From Devosia sp. 66-14 (lineage in GTDB: Bacteria > Pseudomonadota > Alphaproteobacteria > Rhizobiales > Devosiaceae), in NCBI GenBank assembly GCA_001899085.1, contig MKVB01000005.1, positions 96,916 to 160,915 of the forward strand: DNA of 64,000 nt, written 5' to 3'. The notes beneath the pieces are model-generated. The model was not told where the DNA came from. It worked only from the letters and a program-made list of their open reading frames with translations, and ran no database searches. Positions 1 through 10,012 of this stretch are shown here, piece after piece. The position numbers and the translations under genes are program-made. How positions within the stretch are numbered: the first letter of the stretch is position 1; each line of letters begins with the position of its first letter.

Positions 1-320
1 CGCCAGACCGCCCCCTGCCACAGGGCGGGGAGCAACGACGAAGCGGCAAAGGTCGCATGGTGGATCACCCGCTTCTTTCCCGTCGGCTGGTTGGGGATGT
101 AGTGCGGCACCCGGGTTATCGTCACGCCGTTCTCGGTGCGCTTCGACCAGCCCCATGCAGAAAAGCCGGCCATGATGCGCCAGCCCGGATAGTAGGGTTG
201 GCCTGCGACGACGCGGACTTCGTGGCCCTTGAGGGCCAGTGCCTCGGCCATCCCGGTGGTGTAGACCGCAATGCCGACCTGCTCGGGCGCATAGTTGAGG
301 CCGACGATCAGGATGCGCAC
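1..320 (-). CDS. WcaI-like family 4 glycosyltransferase, N-terminal part
   Basis: N-terminal 106 residues of a GT-B glycosyltransferase; the rest lies beyond the left edge. The protein opens with a short strand and the motif NYAPEQVGIAVYTTGMA, followed by VVAGQPYYPGW, which is the arrangement of WcaI-type enzymes of colanic acid and related exopolysaccharide synthesis. Translation probably begins at the GTG at 320, with GAGAGG about 8 bases upstream, so it overlaps the end of fcl by 13 bases. Tight coupling to fcl and gmd suggests it acts in assembly of a fucose-containing polysaccharide. Sugar specificity cannot be read from this fragment. Confidence 0.8.
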   Translation of the reverse strand, partial: MRILIVGLNYAPEQVGIAVYTTGMAEALALKGHEVRVVAGQPYYPGWRIMAGFSAWGWSKRTENGVTITRVPHYIPNQPTGKKRVIHHATFAASSLLPALWQGAVW

Positions 321-1263
321 GCCGCGTTGCCTCTCGCGTCCTGATCGAGAAACCAGCGATAGGTCTCGGCGATCCCTGCCTCGAGCGCGATGTGCGGCGT
401 CCAACCCATGCTGCGCAGCTTGTCGGCGCTCATCAGTTTGCGCGGCGTGCCATCGGGCTTGGACAGGTCGTGGACGATGCGCCCTGCAAAGCCAACGACG
501 CGACAAACCAGCTCGGTCAGCTCGAGAATGCTGAGATCTTCGCCGGAGCCGACATTGACGTGCTCGGCGCCGGAATAGTGCTTGAGCAGGAACACCAGCG
601 CATCCGCACAGTCGTCGGCATGCAGGAACTCGCGGCGCGGTGTACCGGTCCCCCACACGGTGACCGCCGCGGCGCCGGCAAGCTTGGCCTCATGCGCCTT
701 GCGGATCAGCGCCGGGAGCACGTGGCTGCTTTTCAGGTCGAAGTTGTCTCCCGGCCCGTAGAGGTTGGTGGGCATCGCCGAGATGTAGTCGCGGCCATAC
801 TGCTTGCGGAACGCCTGCGCCAGCTTGATGCCGGCGATCTTGGCAATCGCGTACGCCTCGTTGGTCTCCTCGAGGGGGCCGGTGAGCAGCGCGTCCTCGG
901 TGATCGGCTGCGGTGCAAGCTTGGGGTAGATGCAGCTGGAGCCGAGGAACAGCAGCCGCTGCACGTCGAAAGCATGCGCGGCACCGAAGATCGCGGTTTC
1001 GATGAGCAGATTTTCGTAAAGGAAATCGGCCGGGTAGGTGTCGTTGGCGAGGATGCCGCCGACCTTGGCGGCCGCCACGACTATCGCATCAGGCTTCACA
1101 TCCGCGACGAAGCGCTCGACCTCGGCCTGCCGTGTCAGGTCGAGCTCACTCCGTGTCGCGGTCAGGATCGTGCACTGCTCGCTCTCGAGCCGTCGGACCA
1201 CCGCCGAGCCGACCATGCCGCGATGACCGGCCACCCAGACGCGTTTGCCCTCGAGCGCGTACA

Positions 1264-1264
<1 letters not shown>
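308..1264 (-). CDS. fcl: GDP-L-fucose synthase
   Basis: Bifunctional 3,5-epimerase/4-reductase converting GDP-4-keto-6-deoxy-D-mannose to GDP-L-fucose with NADPH, in the cytosol. The 318-residue extended SDR protein has the Rossmann glycine motif GHRGMVG at residues 13-19, a serine stretch SSC at 109-111 and the catalytic pair Tyr138/Lys142 in EAYAIAK. Its length is normal for the family. Its ATG shares one base with the gmd stop (TGATG), so the two are translationally coupled, matching their consecutive steps. The downstream glycosyltransferase overlaps its 3' end. Confidence 0.95.
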
Positions 1265-2779
<1,515 letters not shown>

Positions 2780-2853
2780 CGCGCCCTAAGAGATTCGAAC
2801 TCCTGACCCCCAGATTCGTAGTCTGGTGCTCTATCCAGCTGAGCTAAGGGCGC
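2780..2853 (-). tRNA. tRNA-Arg (ACG)
   Basis: Reading the minus strand, a 7-bp acceptor stem (GCGCCCT with AGGGCGC), a D arm AGCTCAGCTGGATAGAGC, an anticodon arm CCAGACTACGAATCTGG with anticodon ACG, and a T arm with GTTCGAATC are all present. The discriminator base is G; CCA is not encoded. Anticodon ACG decodes CGN arginine codons after A34 is deaminated to inosine by TadA. Confidence 0.97.
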
Positions 2854-2953
2854 GCACGGCCGGTGGTGTTCCGGCGAACGGCGTGACCCATACATGGGCC
2901 GCCGCAGCATTGCAAGCATCGACGCGAGGGGAATTTGACGCTGGCGTGACAGT

Positions 2954-4384
2954 TCACGCAATGCGGATGGAACGCGGCAGCGTGACGTCGAAGCGGGTGC
3001 CCAGCGGCTGGTCGACGAAGCCGAGCTTGCCGCCATGGGCTTCGGTCAGTTCGCGGGCGATGGCGAGGCCGAGGCCGGTGCCGCCGGCCTTGGCCGAGCC
3101 CTCGAAGGCAACGAACAGGTTCTCGCGGGCCCTGGGCGGCAGGCCGGGGCCGTTATCGGTGACCGAGAGGGTCAGCCAGTCCGCCGTCTCGGCCAGCGTG
3201 ACTTCGACCTCGGGCGCCTCGATCTTGCTGCCGGCCGCCTCCAGCGCCTCGCGGGCGTTCTTCAACAGATTGTCGAAGATGCGGGCGAACTGGTCGGGAT
3301 CGGCCGAGATCGACACGGCATCCGGCACGTGGTTGGTCCAGCGGATGGCGGGGTGGCCGACGAGCCCGGCATCGAACGCCGCCTCGTCGAGCAGCAAATG
3401 CAGGTCGACCGGCACCGGTCGCGGCGGCGTGGCGCTCTGGCGGCCATAGTCCAGCACCGACTGGGCGAAGCCGATAGCCTTGTCGATGGAGAGCACCAGG
3501 CGCGGCGCGAGGCGCTGCACCTTGGGGTCGTCGAGATTGGCCACCTGGTCGCTGAGCAGTTGCGCCGAGGTCAGGGTGTTGCGCAGGTCGTGGTTGATCT
3601 TGGCGACGGCGAGGCCGAGGTCGGCGAGGTGCCGGCGCTGGCGCAGCATGGAGTAGATGTCCGATTCCATGGCGGCGAGTTCGCGCTCCATGATGCCGAT
3701 TTCATCGCGACGCTCGCTCGGGGTGAGAATCAGCGCGGCATTTTCCGGCGCCTCGGAAAAGCCCACCAGGTTGCCGGTGAGACGGCGGATCGGCACGATC
3801 AGGATGCGCGACACGAAAACGTAGAGGACGGCGGAGGTGATGATGGCGAGGATCAGCGACAGGAAGAACAGGTTGCGCGAATAGAGCAGCAACTCGCTCC
3901 TGAGCGGCGCCTCCGGCATCAGCACTTCGATCACCCGATCGGGCATGCCGTCTTCCTCGCCGACGATGCGCAGCGTGCGGTTGGAGCCGAGGACGAGCGT
4001 TTCGAGCGCACCGAGGATCAGCGAGGCCGGGTCGCGCTGGCGCAGGTCGACCGTCACCGCCTCGCGCGGCATGGTGACGTTCTCAAGTTCGATGAGCTGG
4101 CTCTGGCCCTCGCGCCGGTAGACGATGGCGAGGGCGCCGGCCGAGGTCAGCAGCCGGTCGGTCAGGACGCGCGGCAGGTTCATCGCGTCGGGCACCGCAT
4201 CGAGCACGCGGGCGGCGACGACACCGACGCGCAGGCGGTCATTCAGCCAGCTCTGGCGGAAATTGGCGGCCGACGGCAGGTAGATCACCACCTCAACCGC
4301 GAGGATCACCACGATGATGGTGGCGATGATCTTGACGGACAGCCCGGAGAACGGGCCAGGCATCGCGCGGTTGGGTTTGGCCAT
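2954..4384 (-). CDS. membrane sensor histidine kinase
   Basis: 476-residue transmembrane kinase. A helix at about 17-37, a roughly 130-residue extracytoplasmic region and a second helix at about 170-192 lead into a HAMP-like linker. The dimerisation/phosphoacceptor helix carries NHDLRNTL with His265, followed by the N box DNLLKNAREAL and ATPase G boxes DNGPGLP and GGTGLGLAI. All residues expected for an active kinase are visible. There is no response regulator beside it, so its partner is unknown. It lies 60 bases downstream of the cysteine-less flavoprotein on the same strand and may be co-transcribed. No strong ribosome binding site precedes the ATG. Confidence 0.9.
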   Translation of the reverse strand: MAKPNRAMPGPFSGLSVKIIATIIVVILAVEVVIYLPSAANFRQSWLNDRLRVGVVAARVLDAVPDAMNLPRVLTDRLLTSAGALAIVYRREGQSQLIELENVTMPREAVTVDLRQRDPASLILGALETLVLGSNRTLRIVGEEDGMPDRVIEVLMPEAPLRSELLLYSRNLFFLSLILAIITSAVLYVFVSRILIVPIRRLTGNLVGFSEAPENAALILTPSERRDEIGIMERELAAMESDIYSMLRQRRHLADLGLAVAKINHDLRNTLTSAQLLSDQVANLDDPKVQRLAPRLVLSIDKAIGFAQSVLDYGRQSATPPRPVPVDLHLLLDEAAFDAGLVGHPAIRWTNHVPDAVSISADPDQFARIFDNLLKNAREALEAAGSKIEAPEVEVTLAETADWLTLSVTDNGPGLPPRARENLFVAFEGSAKAGGTGLGLAIARELTEAHGGKLGFVDQPLGTRFDVTLPRSIRIA

Positions 4385-4444
4385 TGCGCGATGATTAGCC
4401 CGGAAAGCCGCCGCTTTCCAGCAGCAACAGATGACAATACAGGG

Positions 4445-5878
4445 CTAACCGAGCAGCTTGTTGAGGCTGATCCATTGCCGCAGCAGGGGCTTGGCGGCCT
4501 CGCCGCGGCGGAACTCCTCGCCCAGTCGCACGGCGATCTCGGCAAAGGACGGATAGGGCGCCACCAGTTCGGCGAGCTTATTGGCGCCGAGCCCGCTCGC
4601 CATGGCGAGCGAGAACAGCGAAACCAGTTCGGCGGCGCCCGGGCCGACGACGCCGGCGCCGAGGATGCGGCCGGAGCGGTCGGTGATCAGCTTGGCAAGA
4701 CCATAAGTCTCGCGCGCGGCGCGCGCCCGATCATTATCGGCATAGGACCAGCGGGTGACGCGGAAGCCGATGCCGTGCCGGGTGCGGGCAGAGCTCTCGT
4801 TGAGGCCGATTTCGGCGAGCTCGGGATCGGTCGAGACGACGCGGGGTACACGCAACGGATCAGGCTTCGCCATGATGCCCAGCAGCACGCTGCGGACCAC
4901 CGCGTGCGCCTGCTGCACCGCCGCCTGCACCGACTGGCCGCCGGCGGCATCGCCCACCGCATAGACCCGCGCATTGGTGGTCTTGAGCGCCGGTGACAGC
5001 TGCAGCAGCCGTGGGTCGGCCTTGCTCATGCGGATGCCGGCCTTGTCGAGGTCGAGACCGGCCAGGTTGGGCATGCGCTCGGCGGCGATGAGAATGTGCG
5101 AGGCATCGAGCAATTGCTCGGACTCGCCGTTCTGGACCACCACGCCGATGCCCATCGAGCGAGGCTGGATGGCGGTGACCGCGGCATGCGGCCAGAGGCT
5201 GACGCCTTCCTCGGCGATGCGCTTGAGCGCAATGGCGGCGAGTTCGGGGTCGTATCCGGGGAGCATCGGACCATTTTCGGCCAGCGTGACCTGGGAGCCG
5301 AGCCGGGCGTAGGCCTGCGCCAGTTCCAGCCCGAGCGGGCCACCACCGATCACCACCAGGTGGGTGAGCTTGCGGGTGTTGTCGAGAATGGTCTCGCTGG
5401 TGAAGTAAGGGACGGCATCGAGGCCGGGGATCGACGGCACGGGCAGGCGCGCGCCGGTGGCAATGACAAAGCGGCGGGCGCGTATCTCGGTGTCGCCCGC
5501 CGTTACCGCCCGGCGATTGATGAAGCGCGCCGTCCCTTCTACCACCTCGACGCCAAGCGCGCCGAGGCGGGCCGCAGCGTGCTGCGGGGCGAGCGCGTTG
5601 ATCACCTGCTCGACATGGTCGTGGACGCGGCGAAAATTTACCCGCGGATCATCGGCGGCAATGCCGAAGGCGCCGCCCTCGCGCACAGCCTGGGCATGCG
5701 CCGCCGCAGCGACCAGCGCCTTGGCGGGAATGGCGCCGGTGCTGAGGGCGTTGCCGCCGAGGCGGGCCTTCTCGACCAGCACCACCGAAGCCCCATAGGC
5801 CCGCGCGACTTCAGCGACCGCCAAGCCACCGGATCCGGCCCCGATGACGCAGAGGTCGGGAGTAAGGATATCGGCCAA
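4445..5878 (-). CDS. FAD-dependent oxidoreductase of the dihydrolipoamide dehydrogenase fold, redox cysteines missing
   Basis: 477-residue class I pyridine nucleotide-disulfide oxidoreductase fold: FAD motif GAGSGGLAVAEVA at 13-25, NAD(P) motif VIGGGPLGLELAQAY near 180 and a second FAD segment VYAVGDAAGG. The hallmark disulfide motif GGTCLNVGCIP is replaced by GGNALSTGAIP, so both cysteines are alanine (44 and 49). The C-terminal His-Pro-Thr active-site motif is Tyr-Pro-Ser (442-444). It therefore cannot work as a normal lipoamide, glutathione or mercuric reductase. An FAD- and NAD(P)H-dependent oxidase, quinone reductase or sensor role is possible. Translation appears to start at a TTG (5878) preceded by GAGAGGG. 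The kinase gene follows 60 bases downstream. Confidence 0.88.
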   Translation of the reverse strand: MADILTPDLCVIGAGSGGLAVAEVARAYGASVVLVEKARLGGNALSTGAIPAKALVAAAAHAQAVREGGAFGIAADDPRVNFRRVHDHVEQVINALAPQHAAARLGALGVEVVEGTARFINRRAVTAGDTEIRARRFVIATGARLPVPSIPGLDAVPYFTSETILDNTRKLTHLVVIGGGPLGLELAQAYARLGSQVTLAENGPMLPGYDPELAAIALKRIAEEGVSLWPHAAVTAIQPRSMGIGVVVQNGESEQLLDASHILIAAERMPNLAGLDLDKAGIRMSKADPRLLQLSPALKTTNARVYAVGDAAGGQSVQAAVQQAHAVVRSVLLGIMAKPDPLRVPRVVSTDPELAEIGLNESSARTRHGIGFRVTRWSYADNDRARAARETYGLAKLITDRSGRILGAGVVGPGAAELVSLFSLAMASGLGANKLAELVAPYPSFAEIAVRLGEEFRRGEAAKPLLRQWISLNKLLG

Positions 5879-6024
5879 TCTCGCCCTCTCGGTGCCCCGG
5901 GGCTCGGGCCCCGCGCCTCATTATCACCGGCTTGGTGCCCGACAATAGTGGGCAGGATCAAGCCAGTGTGGAAATCGGCCGATTTCGAGGGCGGATAATG
6001 CCTTTGTGCCGCACGGTCGTCGCG

Positions 6025-6053
6025 TTGACTTCACCGAACCAATTCCCTATAAG
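6025..6053 (+). promoter_or_regulatory. sigma70-type promoter of the rpmH operon
   Basis: TTGACT (6025-6030), a 17-base spacer and TATAAG (6048-6053) form a near-consensus housekeeping promoter about 100 bases upstream of rpmH, as expected for this highly expressed operon. Confidence 0.75.
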
Positions 6054-6153
6054 CCGCCCCAATCTGCCGTAGGCGTCCGTCAAGGGCCCGGCCGGCAAGC
6101 ACCTTGCTGCTCTCAAGTATTAGAGGAACCGCGCGCCGGCGTGGTCAGATCGT

Positions 6154-6291
6154 ATGTCGAAACGCACCTTCCAGCCGAGCACGCTCGTCCGCACCCGCCG
6201 GCACGGCTTCCGCGCCCGCATGGCGACCAAGAACGGCCGCAAGATCCTGAACCGCCGCCGCGCCGTCGGCCGCGCCAAGCTCTCGGCCTAA
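6154..6291 (+). CDS. rpmH: 50S ribosomal protein L34
   Basis: Very basic 45-residue protein beginning [18 protein letters not shown] and ending GRAKLSA, the unmistakable L34 sequence of the large ribosomal subunit. Residues typical of the family, including [14 protein letters not shown], are all there. It is the first gene after the 6025 promoter and is followed after 10 bases by rnpA, the classic bacterial rpmH-rnpA pairing. Confidence 0.98.
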   Translation: MSKRTFQPSTLVRTRRHGFRARMATKNGRKILNRRRAVGRAKLSA

Positions 6292-6301
6292 GGCACTGGC
6301 C

Positions 6302-6682
6302 GTGAACACGGCCACGCCACGGGACGGCGCCTTGCGGCGCCTCAAGAACCGATCGGAATTCCTGAAAGCCGCCCGAGGCCAACGCGTCGGGCGCGCTGCG
6401 TTTTCGCTGCAGGCGAACGCACGCGACCTCGCTGAGCCCGGGCTCGGCCGGGTCGATCCGGGCATCGGCTTCACTGTCACCAAGCAGATGGGCAACTCGC
6501 CCCAGCGCAACCGTATCCGCCGGCGCCTGCGGGCTGCCGCCAAGGCTTGTGCGAGCGGGTTCGAACCCCAACATGACTATGTGCTCGTCGGCCGCCGCGA
6601 GGCGCTGAGCATTCCGTACGGCCAGCTCGTCAGCGATCTGGCCGCCGCCATTTCCAAGATTCATCTGAAGAAGAAGAGCTGA
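6302..6682 (+). CDS. rnpA: ribonuclease P protein component
   Basis: 126-residue basic subunit that helps RNase P RNA bind pre-tRNA and process its 5' leader. The signature helix GNSPQRNRIRRRLR, with the RNR core, is at about residues 63-76. The start is GTG at 6302. It sits between rpmH and yidC, and its TGA shares a base with the yidC ATG (TGATG), giving translational coupling. Confidence 0.96.
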   Translation: MNTATPRDGALRRLKNRSEFLKAARGQRVGRAAFSLQANARDLAEPGLGRVDPGIGFTVTKQMGNSPQRNRIRRRLRAAAKACASGFEPQHDYVLVGRREALSIPYGQLVSDLAAAISKIHLKKKS

Positions 6683-8541
6683 TGCAGTCCGATAACAACC
6701 GCAACATGATCATCGCGATCGTGCTCAGCGTCGTGGTGCTGTTCGGATGGCAGTTCTTCATTGCCAACCCACAACTGGAACAGGCGCAGCGCCGGGCCCA
6801 GCAGGCGCAGCAGACCACGACGACCGATACCGGGATCGCGACGCCGGCCGCAGACGGCAGCACGCCGGCAGCAGCCGGTTCGACCGCCAGCGGTCTGTTC
6901 GCCGATCGCGCCGCCGCCCTTGCCGCCTCGCCGCAGCGCGTCAAGATCGACACCCCGTCGCTGCTGGGCTCGATCAACCTCAAGGGCGCCCTGCTCGACG
7001 ACCTGCAGCTCAAGCAGTACACCGAGACGGTCGACCCCAATTCGCCGATCATCACCCTGCTGATCCCGTCGGGCGCCCCGGGCGGCTATTATGCCGATGC
7101 CGGCTGGCGGCCGGCTGTCGGTGGCACCCCTGTGGTGGTGCCCGATGAGAACAGCGTGTGGAGCGTCGAGGGCGACGCGCAGACCCTCACCACCGAAACG
7201 CCGGTTACCCTGAAGTGGGACAATGGCGCCGGGCTGATCTTCCGTCGCACCATCAGCGTCGACAGCAACTACCTGTTCACCGTGGCGCAGTCGATCGAGA
7301 ATACCGGCTCGGGCGACGTGGCGCTCTACCCGTTCTCGCGCATCGTGCGCCAGGGCAAGCCGCATGTGCAGAACTTCTTCGTGCAGCATGAGGGCCCGCT
7401 CGGCGTGCTCGGTTCCAACAATCTGGTGTCCCTGAAGTACGACGATGTCGTCAACGAAAAGGAATCCCAGAAAACCGTCGACAGCACCACCGGCGGCTGG
7501 GTCGGCGTCACCGACAAGTACTGGGCGACCGCCGTGCTGTCGGAGCCTGGCGCCCCGCTCACGGCGCGTTTTAAGGCAACGCCTTCGGGCGCCATCAACG
7601 TGTTCCAGACCAGCTTCGTCGAGACCACACCGGTGCTGGTGCCGGCCGGCGGCAAAGCCGAGAACAAGACCTATGTCTTCGCCGGCGCCAAGCGCGAAGG
7701 CGTGATCTCCAGCTATGAGAAGACCTATGGCTTCGACCGGCTGGAGCTGCTGATCGACTGGGGCTGGCTGCACTTCATCACCAAGCCGATGTTCTACCTG
7801 CTGCAGTTCCTCTACGGGATCCTCGGCAATTTCGGCCTCGCCATCCTCGCGGTGACGGTGATCGTCAAGGGCCTGTTCTTCCCGCTGGCCAACCGCTCTT
7901 ACGCCTCGATGGCGGCGATGCGGCGCGTGCAGCCGGAAATGAAGGCGATCCAGGAGCGCTTCAAGGAAGATCGTCCGGCGCAGCAGCAGGCGATGATGGA
8001 GCTCTACAAGAAAGAGAAGATCAACCCGCTTTCGGGCTGCTGGCCGATCCTGATCCAGATCCCGGTGTTCTTCTCGCTCTATACCGTCATCTTCATCTCG
8101 CTGGAGATGCGGCACGCGCCGTTCTTCGGCTGGATCGTCGACCTCGCGGCGCCCGACCCGACCAACATCTTCACGCTGTTCGGCCTGATCCCGTGGAATC
8201 CCACCACCCTGCCGGTGGTTGGCGGCCTGCTGCACCTGGGCGTGTGGCCGGTGATCATGGGCATCACCATGTGGGTGCAGATGAAGCTCAACCCGCCGCC
8301 GCCAGATCCGACGCAGGCGATGATCTTCAACTGGATGCCGATCATCTTCACCTTCATGCTCGGCTCGTTCCCGGCTGGCCTGGTGATCTACTGGGCCTGG
8401 AACAACCTGCTCTCGGTGACGCAGCAGTGGTTCATCATGAAGCGCCATGGCGCCGAAGTGGACCTGCTCGGCAACATCACGGCGAGCTTCAAGCGCAAGC
8501 CGAAGGTGGAAGAAAAGCCTGCCGGCGGCAAGGCGAGCTGA
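6682..8541 (+). CDS. yidC: membrane protein insertase YidC
   Basis: 619-residue inner-membrane insertase that inserts and folds membrane proteins alone or with SecYEG. An N-terminal transmembrane helix (residues about 8-26) is followed by an Ala/Thr-rich linker, the large periplasmic beta-domain typical of Gram-negative YidC, and the conserved five-helix insertase core (about residues 370-600) containing NPLSGCWPILIQIPVF and a hydrophilic hairpin between the first two core helices. The C-terminal tail is basic and Lys-rich, as usual for ribosome contact. It is third in the rpmH operon. Confidence 0.97.
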   Translation: MQSDNNRNMIIAIVLSVVVLFGWQFFIANPQLEQAQRRAQQAQQTTTTDTGIATPAADGSTPAAAGSTASGLFADRAAALAASPQRVKIDTPSLLGSINLKGALLDDLQLKQYTETVDPNSPIITLLIPSGAPGGYYADAGWRPAVGGTPVVVPDENSVWSVEGDAQTLTTETPVTLKWDNGAGLIFRRTISVDSNYLFTVAQSIENTGSGDVALYPFSRIVRQGKPHVQNFFVQHEGPLGVLGSNNLVSLKYDDVVNEKESQKTVDSTTGGWVGVTDKYWATAVLSEPGAPLTARFKATPSGAINVFQTSFVETTPVLVPAGGKAENKTYVFAGAKREGVISSYEKTYGFDRLELLIDWGWLHFITKPMFYLLQFLYGILGNFGLAILAVTVIVKGLFFPLANRSYASMAAMRRVQPEMKAIQERFKEDRPAQQQAMMELYKKEKINPLSGCWPILIQIPVFFSLYTVIFISLEMRHAPFFGWIVDLAAPDPTNIFTLFGLIPWNPTTLPVVGGLLHLGVWPVIMGITMWVQMKLNPPPPDPTQAMIFNWMPIIFTFMLGSFPAGLVIYWAWNNLLSVTQQWFIMKRHGAEVDLLGNITASFKRKPKVEEKPAGGKAS

Positions 8542-8578
8542 CGCAACACAGCCAGCTGACGCGGCAAGGGGTGATCAG

Positions 8579-9280
8579 GTGCTGGACAGCCTCTGCCTGA
8601 TCACCGGGCCCCGTACCGGGGCCAACCACCTGATGCAACTCGGCGGCAATTTCGCCGAGCTGAAGAGTTTCCCCGAGCTGTTCGGCAGCCTTGCCGAGCG
8701 TATCGAGCCGGACCATGTGCTCGACCAGGCCGCCGCCCAGACCCGCACCGAACACAAGCGCGTGCTCGCCTTCAAGCTCTGGCACGACACGCTGGAAGCC
8801 GAGACCGTCGAGCAACTGGTGCTGTCTCGCTCGGGCGTACGCATCATCTTCGTGCTGCGCCGACAGATCGACGCCTATGTCAGCTGGTGCAAGGCGATCA
8901 GCGTGCACAAATGGCAGGGGGTCGATACCTCCACCGTCCGGCTGACGCTCGACATCGCCGACTTCGCCGCCTGGATGGACGCGCAGGAGCGCTGGTACGA
9001 CCGCTGGCGCAACTGGCTCAACCGGCGCTTCCTGCCCTGCCCGATGCTGCGCTACGAAACCGACATCGACCAGCCGCCCGAATGGGCGCTGCGCCGCTTC
9101 GCTTCGGCAGCCGCGCAGGTCGGGGTGACGCTGCGCGTGCCGGCAGCACTGCCGATTGCCGGGCTGGTCAAGCAGGACCGGATCAAGGCGGCGGCCGACA
9201 AGGTCGACAACTGGCCGGCCTTCTCGAGGGCGCTGGTGGCGCAGGGGCTGGAGAAGCGGGCTTTCGGGTATCCGGTGTAG
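8579..9280 (+). CDS. Stf0-like sulfotransferase family protein
   Basis: 233-residue protein with a GTG start at 8579 preceded by AAGGGG. The N-terminal GPRTGANHL resembles the 5'-phosphosulfate loop of PAPS-dependent sulfotransferases, and VLRRQIDAYVSWCKA near residue 85 resembles the 3'-phosphate-binding Arg...Ser segment of the Stf0 type. The expected role is transfer of sulfate from PAPS to a carbohydrate or lipid hydroxyl; the acceptor is unknown. It starts 37 bases after yidC, in the operon position just before yihA, an unusual place for such an enzyme. The family call rests on two short motifs. Confidence 0.65.
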   Translation: MLDSLCLITGPRTGANHLMQLGGNFAELKSFPELFGSLAERIEPDHVLDQAAAQTRTEHKRVLAFKLWHDTLEAETVEQLVLSRSGVRIIFVLRRQIDAYVSWCKAISVHKWQGVDTSTVRLTLDIADFAAWMDAQERWYDRWRNWLNRRFLPCPMLRYETDIDQPPEWALRRFASAAAQVGVTLRVPAALPIAGLVKQDRIKAAADKVDNWPAFSRALVAQGLEKRAFGYPV

Positions 9281-9355
9281 CAAAGACGCCCCCTCAGCCT
9301 CAGTCTGCGCCCCGCTCCCCTTCCCTTCTCCGCCGCCCTCCCCTATTGAACCCCG

Positions 9356-10006
9356 ATGAGCGAGACACAAGCAAAGTTCAGCGCAGACCAGATCGAAGCC
9401 GGCAGGCTGCTGTTCGCGCGGCCATTCGGCTTCATCAAGGGCTGCGTGCGCATCGCCGACCTGCCGCCGGCTGACCGGATGGAGATTGCCTTTGCGGGCC
9501 GCTCCAATGTCGGCAAGTCGTCGCTGATCAATGCGCTGACCGGCACCACCGGGCTGGCCCGCACCTCGAACACCCCCGGGCGGACGCAGGAACTCAATAT
9601 CTTCGAAAGCCAGTCGGAGGCGCTGAGGATCGTCGACATGCCCGGCTACGGTTATGCCAGGGCGCCCGAAGACAAGGTGAAGCAGTGGACCCGACTGATC
9701 CACCAGTATCTCACCGGCCGGCCGAACCTGCGCCGCGTCTACGTGCTGATCGACGGCCGGCACGGCCCCAATGCCAACGACACGACAGTGATGAACGAGC
9801 TCGACAAGGCAGCCGTGAGCTACCAGATCGTCGTCACCAAGGCAGACAAACCGAGCAAGACGGAGCTCGAAGCCGCGCTGGCGACAACACGCCTCGCCAT
9901 CGCCAAGCGGCCGGCGGCGCACCCCGAGATCATCCTGACCTCAAGCGAGGAAAAGACCGGGCTCGAGCAGCTCAGGGCCGAGATCCGGCAACTGATGGAG
10001 CACTGA
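9356..10006 (+). CDS. engB: ribosome biogenesis GTPase YihA/YsxC (EngB)
   Basis: 216-residue TRAFAC GTPase needed for late assembly of the 50S subunit and often essential. G1 is GRSNVGKSS at 48-56, with G2 PGRTQELN, G3 DMPGYG and G4 TKADK in order. Length and start match the family. It follows the rpmH-rnpA-yidC genes, as in many alphaproteobacteria, but the usual downstream neighbour argB lies 5 kb away at 15007 across a minus-strand block. It ends 6 bases from the convergent gene. Confidence 0.96.
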   Translation: MSETQAKFSADQIEAGRLLFARPFGFIKGCVRIADLPPADRMEIAFAGRSNVGKSSLINALTGTTGLARTSNTPGRTQELNIFESQSEALRIVDMPGYGYARAPEDKVKQWTRLIHQYLTGRPNLRRVYVLIDGRHGPNANDTTVMNELDKAAVSYQIVVTKADKPSKTELEAALATTRLAIAKRPAAHPEIILTSSEEKTGLEQLRAEIRQLMEH

Positions 10007-10012
10007 AGCACC

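Noticed and set aside
3035-4996. 653-codon plus-strand open frame opposite the kinase and flavoprotein genes
   Set aside because: It is antisense to two clear genes, with His/Arg/Gln-rich composition typical of high-GC antisense frames.
6661-8448. 595-codon minus-strand frame opposite yidC
   Set aside because: yidC on the plus strand is certain; the antisense product is low complexity and rich in His, Arg and Asp.
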